A stretch of 64,000 nucleotides of DNA, taken from the NCBI GenBank assembly GCA_947311845.1, contig CAMZMU010000111.1:9118626-9182625 (forward strand). The letters run 5' to 3'. Both the position numbers and the translations under genes were made by a program. The DNA comes from Poa pratensis (lineage: Eukaryota > Streptophyta > Magnoliopsida > Poales > Poaceae). The notes beneath the pieces are model-generated. The model was not told where the DNA came from, ran no database searches, and saw only the letters and a program-made list of their open reading frames with translations. Within the stretch, counting starts at the first letter, position 1. Every line of letters begins with the position of its first letter. Below are positions 22,135 to 32,900 of this stretch, piece after piece.

Positions 22135-23457
22135 CCATGATCCCGCTAGTGGACATGATGAATGTTGATTGCTTGCATGATTTGGATGATTCTTTTGATG
22201 TCACATATGAGACATTCACATTCACTTGTGATTCCTTGCTTCAAACCAAGGTTGACCAAGTGGATTCTTCTATTTGTGATAATGTTGCCATACCCATGCT
22301 ATGCAATCGATGTTTGCGCTATTCTCCCATTGTTGCTTGCAATATGTTGAACAATTTCTCTTTCACATGTGTTGCTTGCAATAATGTTGAAATGTTTGAT
22401 AATATATTGCCCCCATAGCTTTCTCACTTGTTGGAGATTTTTCGTTCTCTCTTATGGACCTTGTTCCATCCTTCACTTTGCATAGTGACCATCCACATTT
22501 GTCACATTCCATTGACTTTGATGTGTTTGGTGATAAGCAAATGAAGAGACACTTCATGATGGATGATGTGTTCATATACCGTGCACATAACTTCTTCATA
22601 TGGTGTCTTGTGTGTGCCGGTAACCGAATGATTTTGTCAACCTCAATTGAGCATGAGTTGACAACAAGAGCTCTTGAGAGCATACATGTGAGTAGTGGAT
22701 TGAATCCAACTCTCAAGTCTTTCCCATGTTTGCATCAAACAAGTTGATCAATTTCTCTTGCTTTTGGTTTGTGTGCAAACATGTTTGTGATATTGGTTTC
22801 CCCTATGGCAAGAATGTATCCTTCATCTTTCATATGAATGATTTATGTGTTGCACCAAGTATGATGAACAATTGTTCTTTCCAATGGCTTGTTTGCAACC
22901 ATAATGACATTTTAAGCATGTCTTGTCATGAGTTTATTGGTTTCTACCAATTTGGTGTTGCAACAAATATGTTGAAAACTTGTTCTTTCATATGCTTTGT
23001 TTGCCACCATGTTGATATTTTGGACATTCTACATTGTGTGTTTTTGCCAAATCCTCCTCTTGTTGCATCAAGGTTGATGACTAATGGTCCCTTCCAATGC
23101 CTTGTGTGCAATAACGATAATATGGTTCAAGATGAGATACCTAGATGGCATCCTCATATTTTTATGGAGCTTTTGTGTTCTCACATTTTGAAGATGTTCC
23201 ATTGGATTGTTTACACATTTACCTTGCACTTGCACTACCTTTTCATATTTGTGTGTTGTGCTAACGGTGCTATGACAAAGAATGGACATGTCATTGTTGA
23301 TGTGCTCCTCTTTCTTGCACACACATGGTTTGCTTGGTCTTTGGTGTTTGTAGGCATGGTGAATTCCAATTCTTCGACAACACATCTACCTCCTTCGCAT
23401 GGTGATGACGAGCAAGAGTCGAGGACGACTCTTTTTAAAGGGGGGGAGATGATGTAG
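22080..23457 (+). pseudogene. Decayed ORF with repeated F-x-C-x-V-C units
   Basis: Three successive frames (ending 22418, 22747 and 23457) carry what looks like one protein broken by frameshifts. About six degenerate units share a pattern near NMLNNFSFTCVACNN: SFTCVACNN, FIWCLVCAG, SCFWFVCKH, SFQWLVCNHND, SFICFVCHHVD and PFQCLVCNNDN. They are spaced 30-90 residues apart. The cysteine pairs suggest metal binding, but this is inference. The frame ends at the purine tract of the right LTR. Confidence 0.45.
23437..23449 (+). other. Polypurine tract of the non-autonomous element
   Basis: AAAGGGGGGGAGA directly precedes the TGATGTAG start of the right LTR. Confidence 0.85.
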
Positions 23458-24441
23458 CCCAGATAATGACCATCACCATGTCAAGACCCTCAACACTTCA
23501 CAAGTCACCATGGACATCAAAGGTGAGCTCATTCCTCTACTTGAGCCCCATTCCTCATCCTTTGGATGGTATGCTACGTCATGCTTCGTCCCTTGATGAT
23601 GCTAGGGTTACCACGACGAGGACATGTACACGAGAAGATGGCCAAGGTGCGAGAGGAATGAAGCCGACAAGACGGTGGCTTGGAAGAGAAGAAGGAAGAG
23701 GAGAGAAGACCCAGGCGGCGGTAGTACCGCTGGGTTAGGCGGTACTACCGCCAGCGAGCTACCGTCACCGCTACGCTGCTGCTGCCGCCAGAAGCAGCGT
23801 CTGAAGCGCATGTCCGGTACCAACTGGTACCGCTGCAGCGGTACCAATCGGTACCGCCGAGGTGGGAAGCGCCGAACCGTCCCGCACCAGCGGTACTACC
23901 GCTTAACCCAGCGGTAGTACCGCCGCTGCGGGATCCTGCATGGGTGGAGGCCCTTATCCCTTCCCCACCTACCCCCGTTGGGTCAACACTATAAATAGGA
24001 GTTCCCCATCTCAGATCTGGATAGACTATGTTTTGAGATTAGAGTAGAGCTAGACTCCTTCTTCTCAAAGGTCTCATTCCTCCCTTGTGGGGATGGTTCC
24101 TCCCCTTGTGGAGAAGATCCCCTTGTGGATTCAAGACCTCTACTTGTAGTTTGACTACTTGCCAATCTTTCATCTTCGGGTGACTTTATTGGAGCGGTTC
24201 GGTTGACCGTTGGAGAAACAACCATCCAAGATCCCTTCTTGTATCTACTTGCCGATCTCTCCACCTTCGTGTGGATTCTATTGGACCGGTAAGAGAAACG
24301 GTTCTTGTATCTTGCGTGTGCTCTTGTGTTCGGGGCGTTCTTCTTGGTGTTCTTCGTGTTCCTCGTGTTCTTGCGTGCGTTCGTCCACATCCTCCGTCAA
24401 TCCGTGAAGATCGGGCCACCCTAGAGGTCCAATCCTCATCA
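23450..24441 (+). repeat. 3' LTR of the non-autonomous element
   Basis: 992 bp, nearly identical to 18759-19766, with its own TATAAATA at 23990-23997 and the same palindrome cluster. Confidence 0.9.
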
Positions 24442-24712
24442 ATTGGTTTAATGGGGTTATCAATTTTAGTTCCATCATCCCCTTTATCCTCTATATCCTC
24501 CTTCCCTTGGGGAGGAGTAGACGGAGCTGCGGTGCCATTGGCTGCCATGAGTTTCGTCATCATATCACGCATCACACGCATTTGGGCTTCCATAGATTCC
24601 TTCATGCTATTGAAGTCCTCTATGGAAACCATAGTTCTGCCGGCAACCGTAGTCCCATCCTCGTTAAGTGCCATACTTCTCTTAGGCTGTTAAGCCCGAA
24701 TTAAGAGACGAG

Positions 24713-24724
24713 GCTCTGATACCA
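24713..24724 (-). other. Primer binding site of the copia element
   Basis: On the minus strand TGGTATCAGAGC lies two bases after the 5' LTR, complementary to initiator methionine tRNA. Confidence 0.9.
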
Positions 24725-24726
24725 AT

Positions 24727-25934
24727 TGAAAGGATCGTATGACACATACGGACGGGGGGGGGGGGGGGGGGTTAATAGGTGCTACCCAATTTTTAGTTCT
24801 TTTTCAGTTTAGGCTTGACACAAAGGTAAATTCTCTAGATATGCAACTACGGTGAATTTACCTATATGACAAGTTAACTCTAAGCAGGCTACGAGATACA
24901 AGTAAAGGCAAGGTAAAAAGGTAACCGAAAGTGAAGCACGCGGAGACACGGATGTAATCCCGAGTTCCTCCTTTTTAGGGGAGTACGTCTCGTTGGTGGG
25001 GTGTGAGCTTCAACCACAGGCTATCTCAACGCCACAACAGGCTCACCCTATTCTCCGATGAACCACACCACAAAGGATTGGTTCACCTTCCACTATCGGA
25101 ATCCTTGAAGGCGGAATCCGGAGCCTTTACAACAATCCGAGGCACACACCCACAACTGAATTGGGGGCTCCCGAACAGCTACAATCTGTCACAATAGACA
25201 AGAGGTAAGATTAACAAGATGCTAGGTTTTCCCAATGGAAACCCTAGGCTTGAATCCCTCAAGTGAATGAGCGGGAAATGTAAATCTTCTTGGTGAAGAT
25301 GTAGATCTCGGCCTTCTCCTTCAATCCTCCAAAGATCAACGAGTTTGGGTGGAGGGATTGGGAGATCTATGAGTTTTGAGCTTGCAACAGTGTTCTTTCT
25401 TGGTCTGGTCGAGCTGCTTGAGGTTGAAGAAGGGGATACCCCTCCCAAAACTAGCTGTTGCAATCTCCAGGGATGCCGGAATATACGGCCAAAGTTGGGG
25501 CCGGAATATCCGGCCTTCCGGAATATTCCGGCCGGGAACCAAAATGTCCAGCCTAATTTTCCGGTTTAGGCAGAAGCTCGCAGTCTTCTTTGGCAGCTGG
25601 TCCTTCGTAGAAATTCTGAGCAGACCGGAATATCCGGCCTGGAACCAAAGTTTCGGCCCAATATTCCGGTTTATCCAGGAGCTCGCACTTAGCTCTGGAA
25701 ATAAGTCCTTAGCATGAAATCCAGCACCCCGGAATATCCGGCCAGGAACCAAAGTTCCGGCCCAATATTCCGGTTTAGCCAGAGCCTCGCACAAACTCTT
25801 TTCACTTGTCTTTTTGGAGTTCGATGCTGATGATTTGATTTACTAAAACCTGCATCACTCAAAACACAATTAAATCATCACTAGTGTTGTTGCCTAACAC
25901 ACAAAATCTCGAGGGATTAAGAAATGTTCTTTCA
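24727..25934 (-). repeat. 5' LTR of the copia element
   Basis: 1208 bp, paired with 8790-9984. It contains an 18-base G run at 24754-24771 that the other LTR lacks, and several CCGGAATATCCGG-type near-palindromes at about 25475-25775. Confidence 0.9.
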
Positions 25935-27658
25935 GGGTGGCTCGACTCCGACGACGACCTCCTCACCATTAGCTACGACTAGGAGTTTTGGGGCGAGCAT
26001 CGAAAGGGAGAGAGTGAGGTACGAGGCGGCGGAGGCGGCACAACGCGAAAGAGAAGAACAGGATCGCGTGCAACCTCAACAAGAGGCGGAGGAGGTTGAC
26101 GGTGATGATGCCGAGGACTGGCCGTCGCCGCAGTGGGACGCATGCGAGATGCAGCTCACCATTGAGACGTCCTTGGCCCCTCCTTCGCCACCGGCCGCTG
26201 TCGACGGCTACCTCAACTGTCTCTGCGCCGGCTGCCACCAGGCTCCTCTGACTTCATTGGCGGGCTCCTGCCCAAACTGTCGGTACCCAGCGTGCCACCC
26301 TACCAATTAGGAATAGGTTTTAGTCTAGTTTAAATGAATTATGTCTAATTTGAACGAAATTTCAATAATATCTATGTGTTTTCCTATTTAAATGTCAATT
26401 TGAAAAAAATATTTAGACGCCACGAGTAGGGAGATACGTCGCCTATTGCTTATTACTAGGAAGAGTCGCGCGGCGACACGCCGCGCCCGTTGCAATGTTA
26501 TGTGTAGTAGTAGTATTAGGCACAGTAGTGTAAATTTATGAAAGGTATCATGTTTTAATTCAGTGCAGTTGGTTTCCTGAATAGAGTGTTTCTAAGCTCA
26601 GATAAAAATACATACTCTGAGGTAATTCATACATAAGATTACATAGATTAAGATGGTTGTTAATTTGACACGGCGTACCCTTTGAATTAATTCGTATGAT
26701 TAACTTTATTGGTTATGCATCGGTGGCAAATGTCGATGGCAATCACCGTCCAAGAATTGACGTAATAACTATTCTAAAATGACCGCCATCGGTAAATTAC
26801 GGTCGAGACCGAAGAGCTGCGACGAACAATTGCCTGTCAAAGTGTGCCGTAGTTAGTGAGCATTTTCATATTTGGAATAAAATATATACATTATATACCT
26901 TTGATTATTACTATTGGGAAAAAATAGTTGAGCGACTATAATTTCATTTGGATCATTTATTGTATGTTTGTCATTTATTCTAATATGCAACAGACATGCA
27001 ACAAATGAGGTAATACTTAGTGAATAGGCCTTAGTGTGTACTCGAGTCGAGATTGCTAAGTATAAAGAACAACGCTATTTGATGTATCATCTTACCACTG
27101 TTACCTATCCTCTAAGTGCATTCATTTAATTGGAATATGAAGACAAAATTAAATGAAGAGTAAAAAAATTACCATGATTGTTGAGCAAAATACTAACTTA
27201 ATCGTACACCATAAATATTTAGTAGCGCATTATTGGTAACAATCTCTTTTATGTCACTACTGCCAAGATCTATAGGCATAAGTGAACTAAGTTTAGAGAC
27301 ATTATTAATTTCATGTCATAATCAGTTTTGTATATTTAATTGTAGAATACCGATAGCTAACTCTAACGTTCCATGATAAAAGATGAAAATACATGGATAG
27401 ATTATTACCCTTTAAAAAGAGCTTCGATTCAGATCGTTGTGCAAGAAACATATACATCAAACTGAAACTCCAAAAGGTCTGCGCGGCGTCACACCACGCC
27501 CGTTGCATTGGTATGTGCCGTAGTTTTGTAAAATGAGTTATTGATCGTGATTGTAGGAATATAATTCGGTTCACGAAAACTTTGTACATGACAGGCAGGT
27601 AACAAAATGCTATTCTGGGCTAGATCTAAAAGACAAATTTCTGGATCCGAATACCTGG

Positions 27659-28893
27659 TGTCGTGGTGGTGTCACGGCAGATGCCATAGGATGGCTTAAG
27701 TTGTGGGCTCGCTAGGACGTTGGGGGATCCGGGGAGGGTTTGCGCGCTCACGAAGCACGCATGGAGGACAACCAAGAACTCGCAAGAACAAACAAGAACA
27801 AGCAGAACCAAGAAGAAACAAAGAACACCACGATGTACCCTGCTTCGGGGCCCTCTTGTGGAGGTAACACCCCTACTGCAGCACTAGCCTACTCTCTTTA
27901 TATCTCAAGTGTTTACAAGTACAGAGTGCTCCTTGAGCTGTATCAAGAACAATGGTGAAAGCTCTAGGAAGAAGATGGAGCTTGGGGAAGATACTGCCCC
28001 TTTCTCCTTTGCCGTCTCGCCCGTCCCTCGTACTGGAGGATGTAGTAGCTTACTTATACACTAACCGGATTACCATTTTGCCCCTGGCACGAAGTGATAA
28101 TGGCATGGACAAGAGGAACAGGACAAGCCTCTGCCCCCTGTCAATCCAACGGCCGGACTGTCAGGCCTATCTTGCCCCTTCGGGCAATGGCAGCTGTAGC
28201 CCATCGGGTCTAGGTCACATCCTCTTTCCCGAATTGGCCGAGTCAGCTCCTAGGTCGCTGCGCTCCCAGGAATCCCGTGACCTGACCTGGCCGTCAAGTC
28301 CCTAGCAGGCCTATCTTGCCACTTTGGGCAATGGCAGGCGTAGCCCCCGGGTCTAGGTCATATCCTCTTTCCCGAATTGGCCTAAGTCAGCGCCTAGGGC
28401 CTTGCGACCCGGAAAACCTGCGACTTGACCCGGCTGTCTTCTCAGCCTCTGGCAGGAGACCTGCAGGACCCGTGAACCTTTCTGACATTACTTGGCCCTT
28501 GTGCAATATCCGGATTACCTTATCCGGGTCCTTCCTGACCAACCCGGCTAACTTAACCGGTTTCCTTCCTCTGATTCGGTTATACTTTACCGGATCCTCT
28601 CTGGCGTCTTCTCGCACTTTAGCTTGATCAAGTGCCAACCGACTCTCACGAGAGATCCGGCCCAAGTGACCCGGCTATATGTTGATCCGGCTAGCTCTTT
28701 GCAACACTTAACACCACATCTTTGCCCTACCCGGGGATCCTCTCTGGCGTCTTCTCGCACTTTAGCTTGATCAAGTGCCAACCGACTCTCACGAGAGATC
28801 CGGCCCAAGTGACCCGGCTATATGTTGATCCGGCTAGCTCTTTGCAACACTTAACACCACATCTTTGCCCTACCCGGGGGCAGCCCCCCGACA
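27659..28893 (-). repeat. 3' LTR of the gypsy element
   Basis: 1235 bp, paired with 41193-42419. It contains a tandem duplication of about 143 bp (28592-28734 and 28735-28877) that is also present in the other LTR. Confidence 0.9.
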
Positions 28894-29302
28894 GTAGTCC
28901 CCGAAGCTGGTGCGGTTCTACAGCCTCGGCTGAAGAGCCGTAGCAGGTTAAAAATAAACATCACTAACCGAATCACATATTATACAATCTTGTCTCAGGA
29001 TTTCCCGGGACACTTGGCAGTGAATCTCTGCGCAAAGCCCCATAATCCGGATCTCTGATCTGACATGCCACTGACAGCACATCATCCGGATTCTCCGGGT
29101 ACTCGAGTGCATTTGACCAAACGACCGCGTCTTCTCGTTTTCTCCGTTGACCGGCACACAGGATCCGTGCAACTGCTTCCAATTCTATGGCCCAACATGT
29201 GTTTGGAACACACGGCCACAGAGGTGGCCACAGAGTTCCAGGGTGCAGTTACCGTGCGACGCTCCGAAAACCGCGCAGTAGTGCGCCCGTTACCGCTGGG
29301 CG

Positions 29303-29311
29303 CTATAAATA
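29303..29311 (+). promoter_or_regulatory. TATA box of the antisense gene in the gypsy element
   Basis: CTATAAATA lies in a GC-rich stretch inside the element, about 410 bp from the 3' LTR, and points opposite to gag-pol. A CT-rich leader follows, then a probable leader intron with GTGAGT donor at 29515 and TTGCAG acceptor ending at 29923. Confidence 0.6.
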
Positions 29312-29936
29312 TGGGAGCGGGGATTTTTCTCTTCTTCTTCCTCACATCTCCCACTCCACGAACACCATCTGCGCCGCCGTCATCGCCAAATCTCGCCCTT
29401 CCAAACTCGCCGCGCCGGAGACGTCCTCAACACCTGAGAAGACTCGTCGGAGCCGCGCACTGCGCCCTGCACCGCCGTTTCTCCGCTGGGCTCCTTCCCC
29501 GTCGCGTCACCACCGTGAGTTTTCTTTTTCTCCGGCCATGGCGAACTCGAGGAGTTCATATCCCACGGGAAACTCGCATTTGTTTCTTGTAGATTTATTC
29601 GCATAATGGTTCTTAGCCAAGCCTTAGTGCATTCCCTGGATCTCCTTTCCAAGTTTTGCACTAGATTGCCCTAGTTAGGCTTGCCTCCGTTTGAACAGTT
29701 CTACTAGCTTTTTCACTTCAATTCTTTTTCTTTTTTACCGCTGCGGTAGATCTTGTGTAACCCTAACTTTTGCGGAAGGTGTTTGTGATTTCCATCCGAA
29801 TCACCTTCTCTGCTGAATCCGGCTAGTTTCATCCGGGATAACATTAGCCGAATCACTTTAGATCTGGTTCGATTATACCATTATCCGATTCATTTTGACT
29901 CGGCCCTATCCGACCTCTTGCAGGATTGATCCGGAT

Positions 29937-32900
29937 ATGGCGAAGCTTCCTCCCGGCAGATGGGAGGGCTCAGATGTGACAAAAGACGACCTGGAATGGC
30001 TGTTAAGCACCCGACGTATAACTCTCAAGTTATATGCCGCAAACCGGGGAAGGAACTCGCACCGGTTCCCGAACCTGGTGAACGTGTGGTGTTTCTAGCG
30101 CATTTTGAGCGCGGATTCGGATTGCCGGCGAGTGATTTCTTCCGGGCTTTCCTGGATTTCTTTGGCCTACAGCCTCATCACCTCCCGGCTAATGCCTTCG
30201 TTTCTCTATCGGCCTTTAGCTCCTTTTGCGAGGGCTATCTCGGTGTCTGGCCGACCGTCGATATTTGGGCAAAGTATTTCCACCTCCGCAAACATACTAT
30301 TCCAGGCACTAAGCCGAAGCTGATGACTGCTTGCGGTCCGGTTAGCATCACGCCAAGGCAGGGATCCATCTTTCCCCGTATCACTGGCCTAGACACTGTC
30401 AGGAAGTGGCAAAGGTCTTTCCTTTATGTGAAGAGTGCAGAAGGCCATGATGCCCTTAATCTGCCCGAGTTCACGATCGAGCCACCCACAGCCGAATTGA
30501 ACTTCGGATACAATCCGGCTGAGACTATTGTAGAACTTCAGACTGTACATGAAACTCTGGAGGACTTTCTGAAGAAGGGCCTGGCCTCGGATGATCTGCT
30601 CCGGACCTTCATCGGTCGCCGGGTCTGCCCTCTTCAAAGACGTGAACACAAGATATGCCACATGGGTGGTCTGCTAGATCCTACCCGGATCAGCAGGCAT
30701 GACCTTAGCAAAGTCTCCATCAGGCGACGGGTAAACGCCATTGCCGCCACCGAGATGTCGGATAAATGGCGGTGGGGCGTAAAGCCGTTTTACCGAGAGC
30801 GCCTTCCACCACAGGTTAGTTCACCATTTTCCGAATCTAACCATATTTCATCAAAATGGCATCGGCCTAATCCGGATTTGCCCTGACTTTTCTGTAGCTG
30901 TTTGATCGCCAACTTATCGAAGATGGAGACCTCTCCACCAAAGAATGGGGACCGGATCTCAGCCCGCCGCGCGAGGACGAAGAAGATCCGGATACGGATG
31001 ATTATCTGCCTATCCCGCGCGCCAAGCCAGTCCGCAAGGGTAAGCAATCAACTATTCACAACATTCCGACGAGGAAGATGATGATTGCAGGATCTTAGAT
31101 CCCATCGACGCCATTCCGATTTCATGGTCACCACCTTGTGTTCCAGCCAAACAAGATGCTGAAGGGACATCTCGGAAACGCACTGACGCGCCCGGATCTG
31201 ATTCCCCTAAAGCCAAGAGAATAAAGAAGTCTGGCTCCAAGTTGAATCGCGTCAAGCCGATGCCTACCACCAAGGGGTAATACTGACTTAACTTCATTTG
31301 CTTTCTTCCTCTGTTAACCGAGTCATATCTATCCGAGTTAACTGTTTGCTTTGCTTTATGCAGTGATGTCCTCATCACCGCGCAGACTCATTCATCCATC
31401 TCTTCTCCCATTCCTCCACTGGATACGGCCATGGAAACCCAGTCTCCTGATCGAACTGCCACCTCACCAATGCGTGTCACAACTGCCAATATTCCTCAGC
31501 CGACTCCCATTTCAGAGCCGGTTATTGACTTGGAGAGTGAGGAAACCTCGGCTCCAATCCGAGATTCAAGTTGGCCACGCCCTCTCAAGGAGCTGGAGAA
31601 GGAAAAGGCCAAGACATCGGCTACGTCCTTGCCTAAGCCGGATCCTCGCCCTACTCCCGCAGCGCAAACCCTGCTGAACCAAGAACAGCAGAAGAAGAAA
31701 AAGCAGAAGCAGCAACAGCAACAACAAACTTCCGAGAAGCCACAGAAACCGCAACATCAGAGACAGACCCGGGTGCATCACCTCCACCCCAGCCGACTCA
31801 AATTGCCTCTGGCCCAACTTCTGCCACCTCGGACAAGCAGGTGGTTGCTAGCAAGAACACTTCTGGTACTCCATCAGTGATTCGATTCGGGCAGGCCCTG
31901 TCGAATCCGCGCCCTCCGAGCAGCGATAAGCTCGAGTCCGCCAAGCAATTCATTGAAGCTTGGAATGATGCTGACCTTGCCAAAGACTTCTCTACTTCAG
32001 CGCCACATCCGGCTGGGCCTAGTCGGATGTTTCAATCATTACACTCTGTACAGACCTCGGTCACTGAAGCTAACCGGGTGTTTGAGGTAAATTTTTCCGA
32101 ATCTTGCTTTTATTTCAACATGATCAAACAGTACTATACCCAGTCCCCGAGATTCGGGTCGAACGACTGATACTCCTCCGAGTAAGAAAGTCATTCGGCT
32201 TGAATCTCTAAAAAACTTATCATGAATGTTGCCTTAACCGAGGACACCGTGGGACTTCCAGTCCCCGAGTCTCTTTTCCAACTGATTCGGTTAATCTCGG
32301 GCCAGTCCCCGAGATTCTTTTGACGCCATTTGCCTGTTTTCTTTCAGGAAACCATGACCGCTCGCGGCAAGCTCTTTAAGCAGCTCGCCCATCAGCACCA
32401 GAAGCTCCAAACTTCCTTCGATGGGCTCTGTCTTGAAATGGACAAGAAAGAAGAAGAGCACAAGCGCGCTTTATCCGAGGAAAAATCAGAGTGACTCGGC
32501 TCCAGCGAGAGCTTGACCGAGTTGAAAAAGTGAAGAACAAGGTTAAAGGAGAGCGGGATACGCTGAAGCGTGAAAAAGACACAATCCAGAAGGAGCGGGA
32601 TACTTTCAAAGCCGGACTTGCGGAGCGGGCCAAACTGGACAAGCAAATTCAAACGAACATTGCCGAATCTGAAGCCGAAGTCAAAGCGGCTAAAGAAGAA
32701 CTGAGTGCTCACAAAGCGGCCAGTGCGAAATGGCTTGCTGCACTTGCTAGCCTTAATGATGACATGGATCGTAAGTTCACCGAATCTCCTCTTTTCTTTC
32801 TGCTCTTAACCAATACATATGCTTGTGTTCCTTCTCGCTGAACTCAGTATTAGCTTATTTGTTTGTAGGAGAGTTTACCAGCATCCGGCTTCAAGCCGCC

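Larger units (their letters stand above)
18759..24441 (+). mobile_element. Non-autonomous LTR retrotransposon nested in copia gag
   Basis: LTRs at 18759-19766 and 23450-24441 start TGATGTAGCC and end CCTCATCA. They are flanked by a perfect ATTGG duplication (18754-18758 and 24442-24446). A Met-type primer site follows the left LTR and a purine tract precedes the right LTR, so the element runs on the plus strand, opposite to its host copia. The 3.7-kb interior has no protease, reverse transcriptase, RNase H or integrase. It encodes a tyrosine/aspartate-rich ORF and a decayed cysteine-repeat ORF. The LTRs differ at only scattered positions by eye, so insertion is fairly recent. Mobilisation would need proteins from another element. 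Confidence 0.9.
16505..24674 (-). pseudogene. Copia gag, split by a nested LTR element and frameshifted
   Basis: The start is ATG at 24674, about 40 bp from the primer site (MALNEDGTTVAGRTMVSIED). After 76 codons the sequence is cut by the insertion at 18759-24441 and resumes at 18753. Recognisable gag blocks include LTNWQSSMRSH and ELWRIIEEGY, a frameshift near 18440, and a CX2CX4HX4C zinc knuckle (CYNCHEPHHYVRDC) near 17790. The C-terminal part (17636-16515) is a long charged segment with coiled-coil character, ending WVPKTLVANQRGPIARWVPK, a common copia gag ending. Gag forms the particle and packages RNA. Confidence 0.85.
8790..25934 (-). mobile_element. Ty1/copia retrotransposon, Sirevirus (Maximus-type) lineage, minus strand
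   Basis: Two LTRs (8790-9984 and 24727-25934) start TGAAAG and end TTTCA. They are flanked by a 5-bp duplication GGGTG (8785-8789 and 25935-25939). On the minus strand come an initiator-Met primer site, gag, protease, integrase, reverse transcriptase, RNase H, an extra ORF, a purine tract and the 3' LTR. Integrase before reverse transcriptase marks Ty1/copia. RNase H blocks such as YRSMIGSLLYLCASRPDI and the extra ORF after pol fit Sireviruses. Without the nested element (18759-24441 plus one ATTGG) the copia is about 11.5 kb. Many frameshifts and stops make it non-autonomous now. Confidence 0.92.
8324..26310 (+). pseudogene. Protein-like ORF of unknown function, split by the copia insertion
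   Basis: Left of the insertion, 8324-8746 contains a plausible segment (YNEMCEQTMSPELYEEVRYD) after a proline-rich and arginine-rich part. Reading across the empty site in a neighbouring frame gives GWLDSDDDLLTISYD. Right of the insertion, 25924-26310 contains a charged segment (VRYEAAEAAQREREEQDR) and a cysteine-rich tail with CLCAGC and CPNCRYPAC. Frames change between these parts, so this is a decayed gene. I do not recognise the protein. It could be an accessory ORF of the transposon or a captured host fragment. Confidence 0.4.
7737..26440. mobile_element. Harbinger-like element split by the copia insertion
   Basis: The left end GAGCATCTCCACTCGCGGCG starts just after TTA (7734-7736). A degenerate matching end, ending ACTCGTGGCGT-like when read in reverse, lies at about 26414-26440. 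Removing the copia element (8790-25934) and one GGGTG copy leaves about 1.55 kb. The left part has a TATA-like CTATATAGAG, and both parts contain protein-like sequence. The right end is decayed and no clean TTA follows it, so the boundary is approximate. Confidence 0.55.

Noticed and set aside
28592..28877. Direct repeats that might suggest a CRISPR-like array
   Set aside because: They are two tandem copies of a 143-bp LTR block without spacers, in a eukaryotic retrotransposon.
31566..31817. Leucine-rich minus-strand frame that looks like a membrane protein
   Set aside because: It is the reverse complement of the Gln/Lys-rich stretch of the antisense gene (CAG/AAG repeats).
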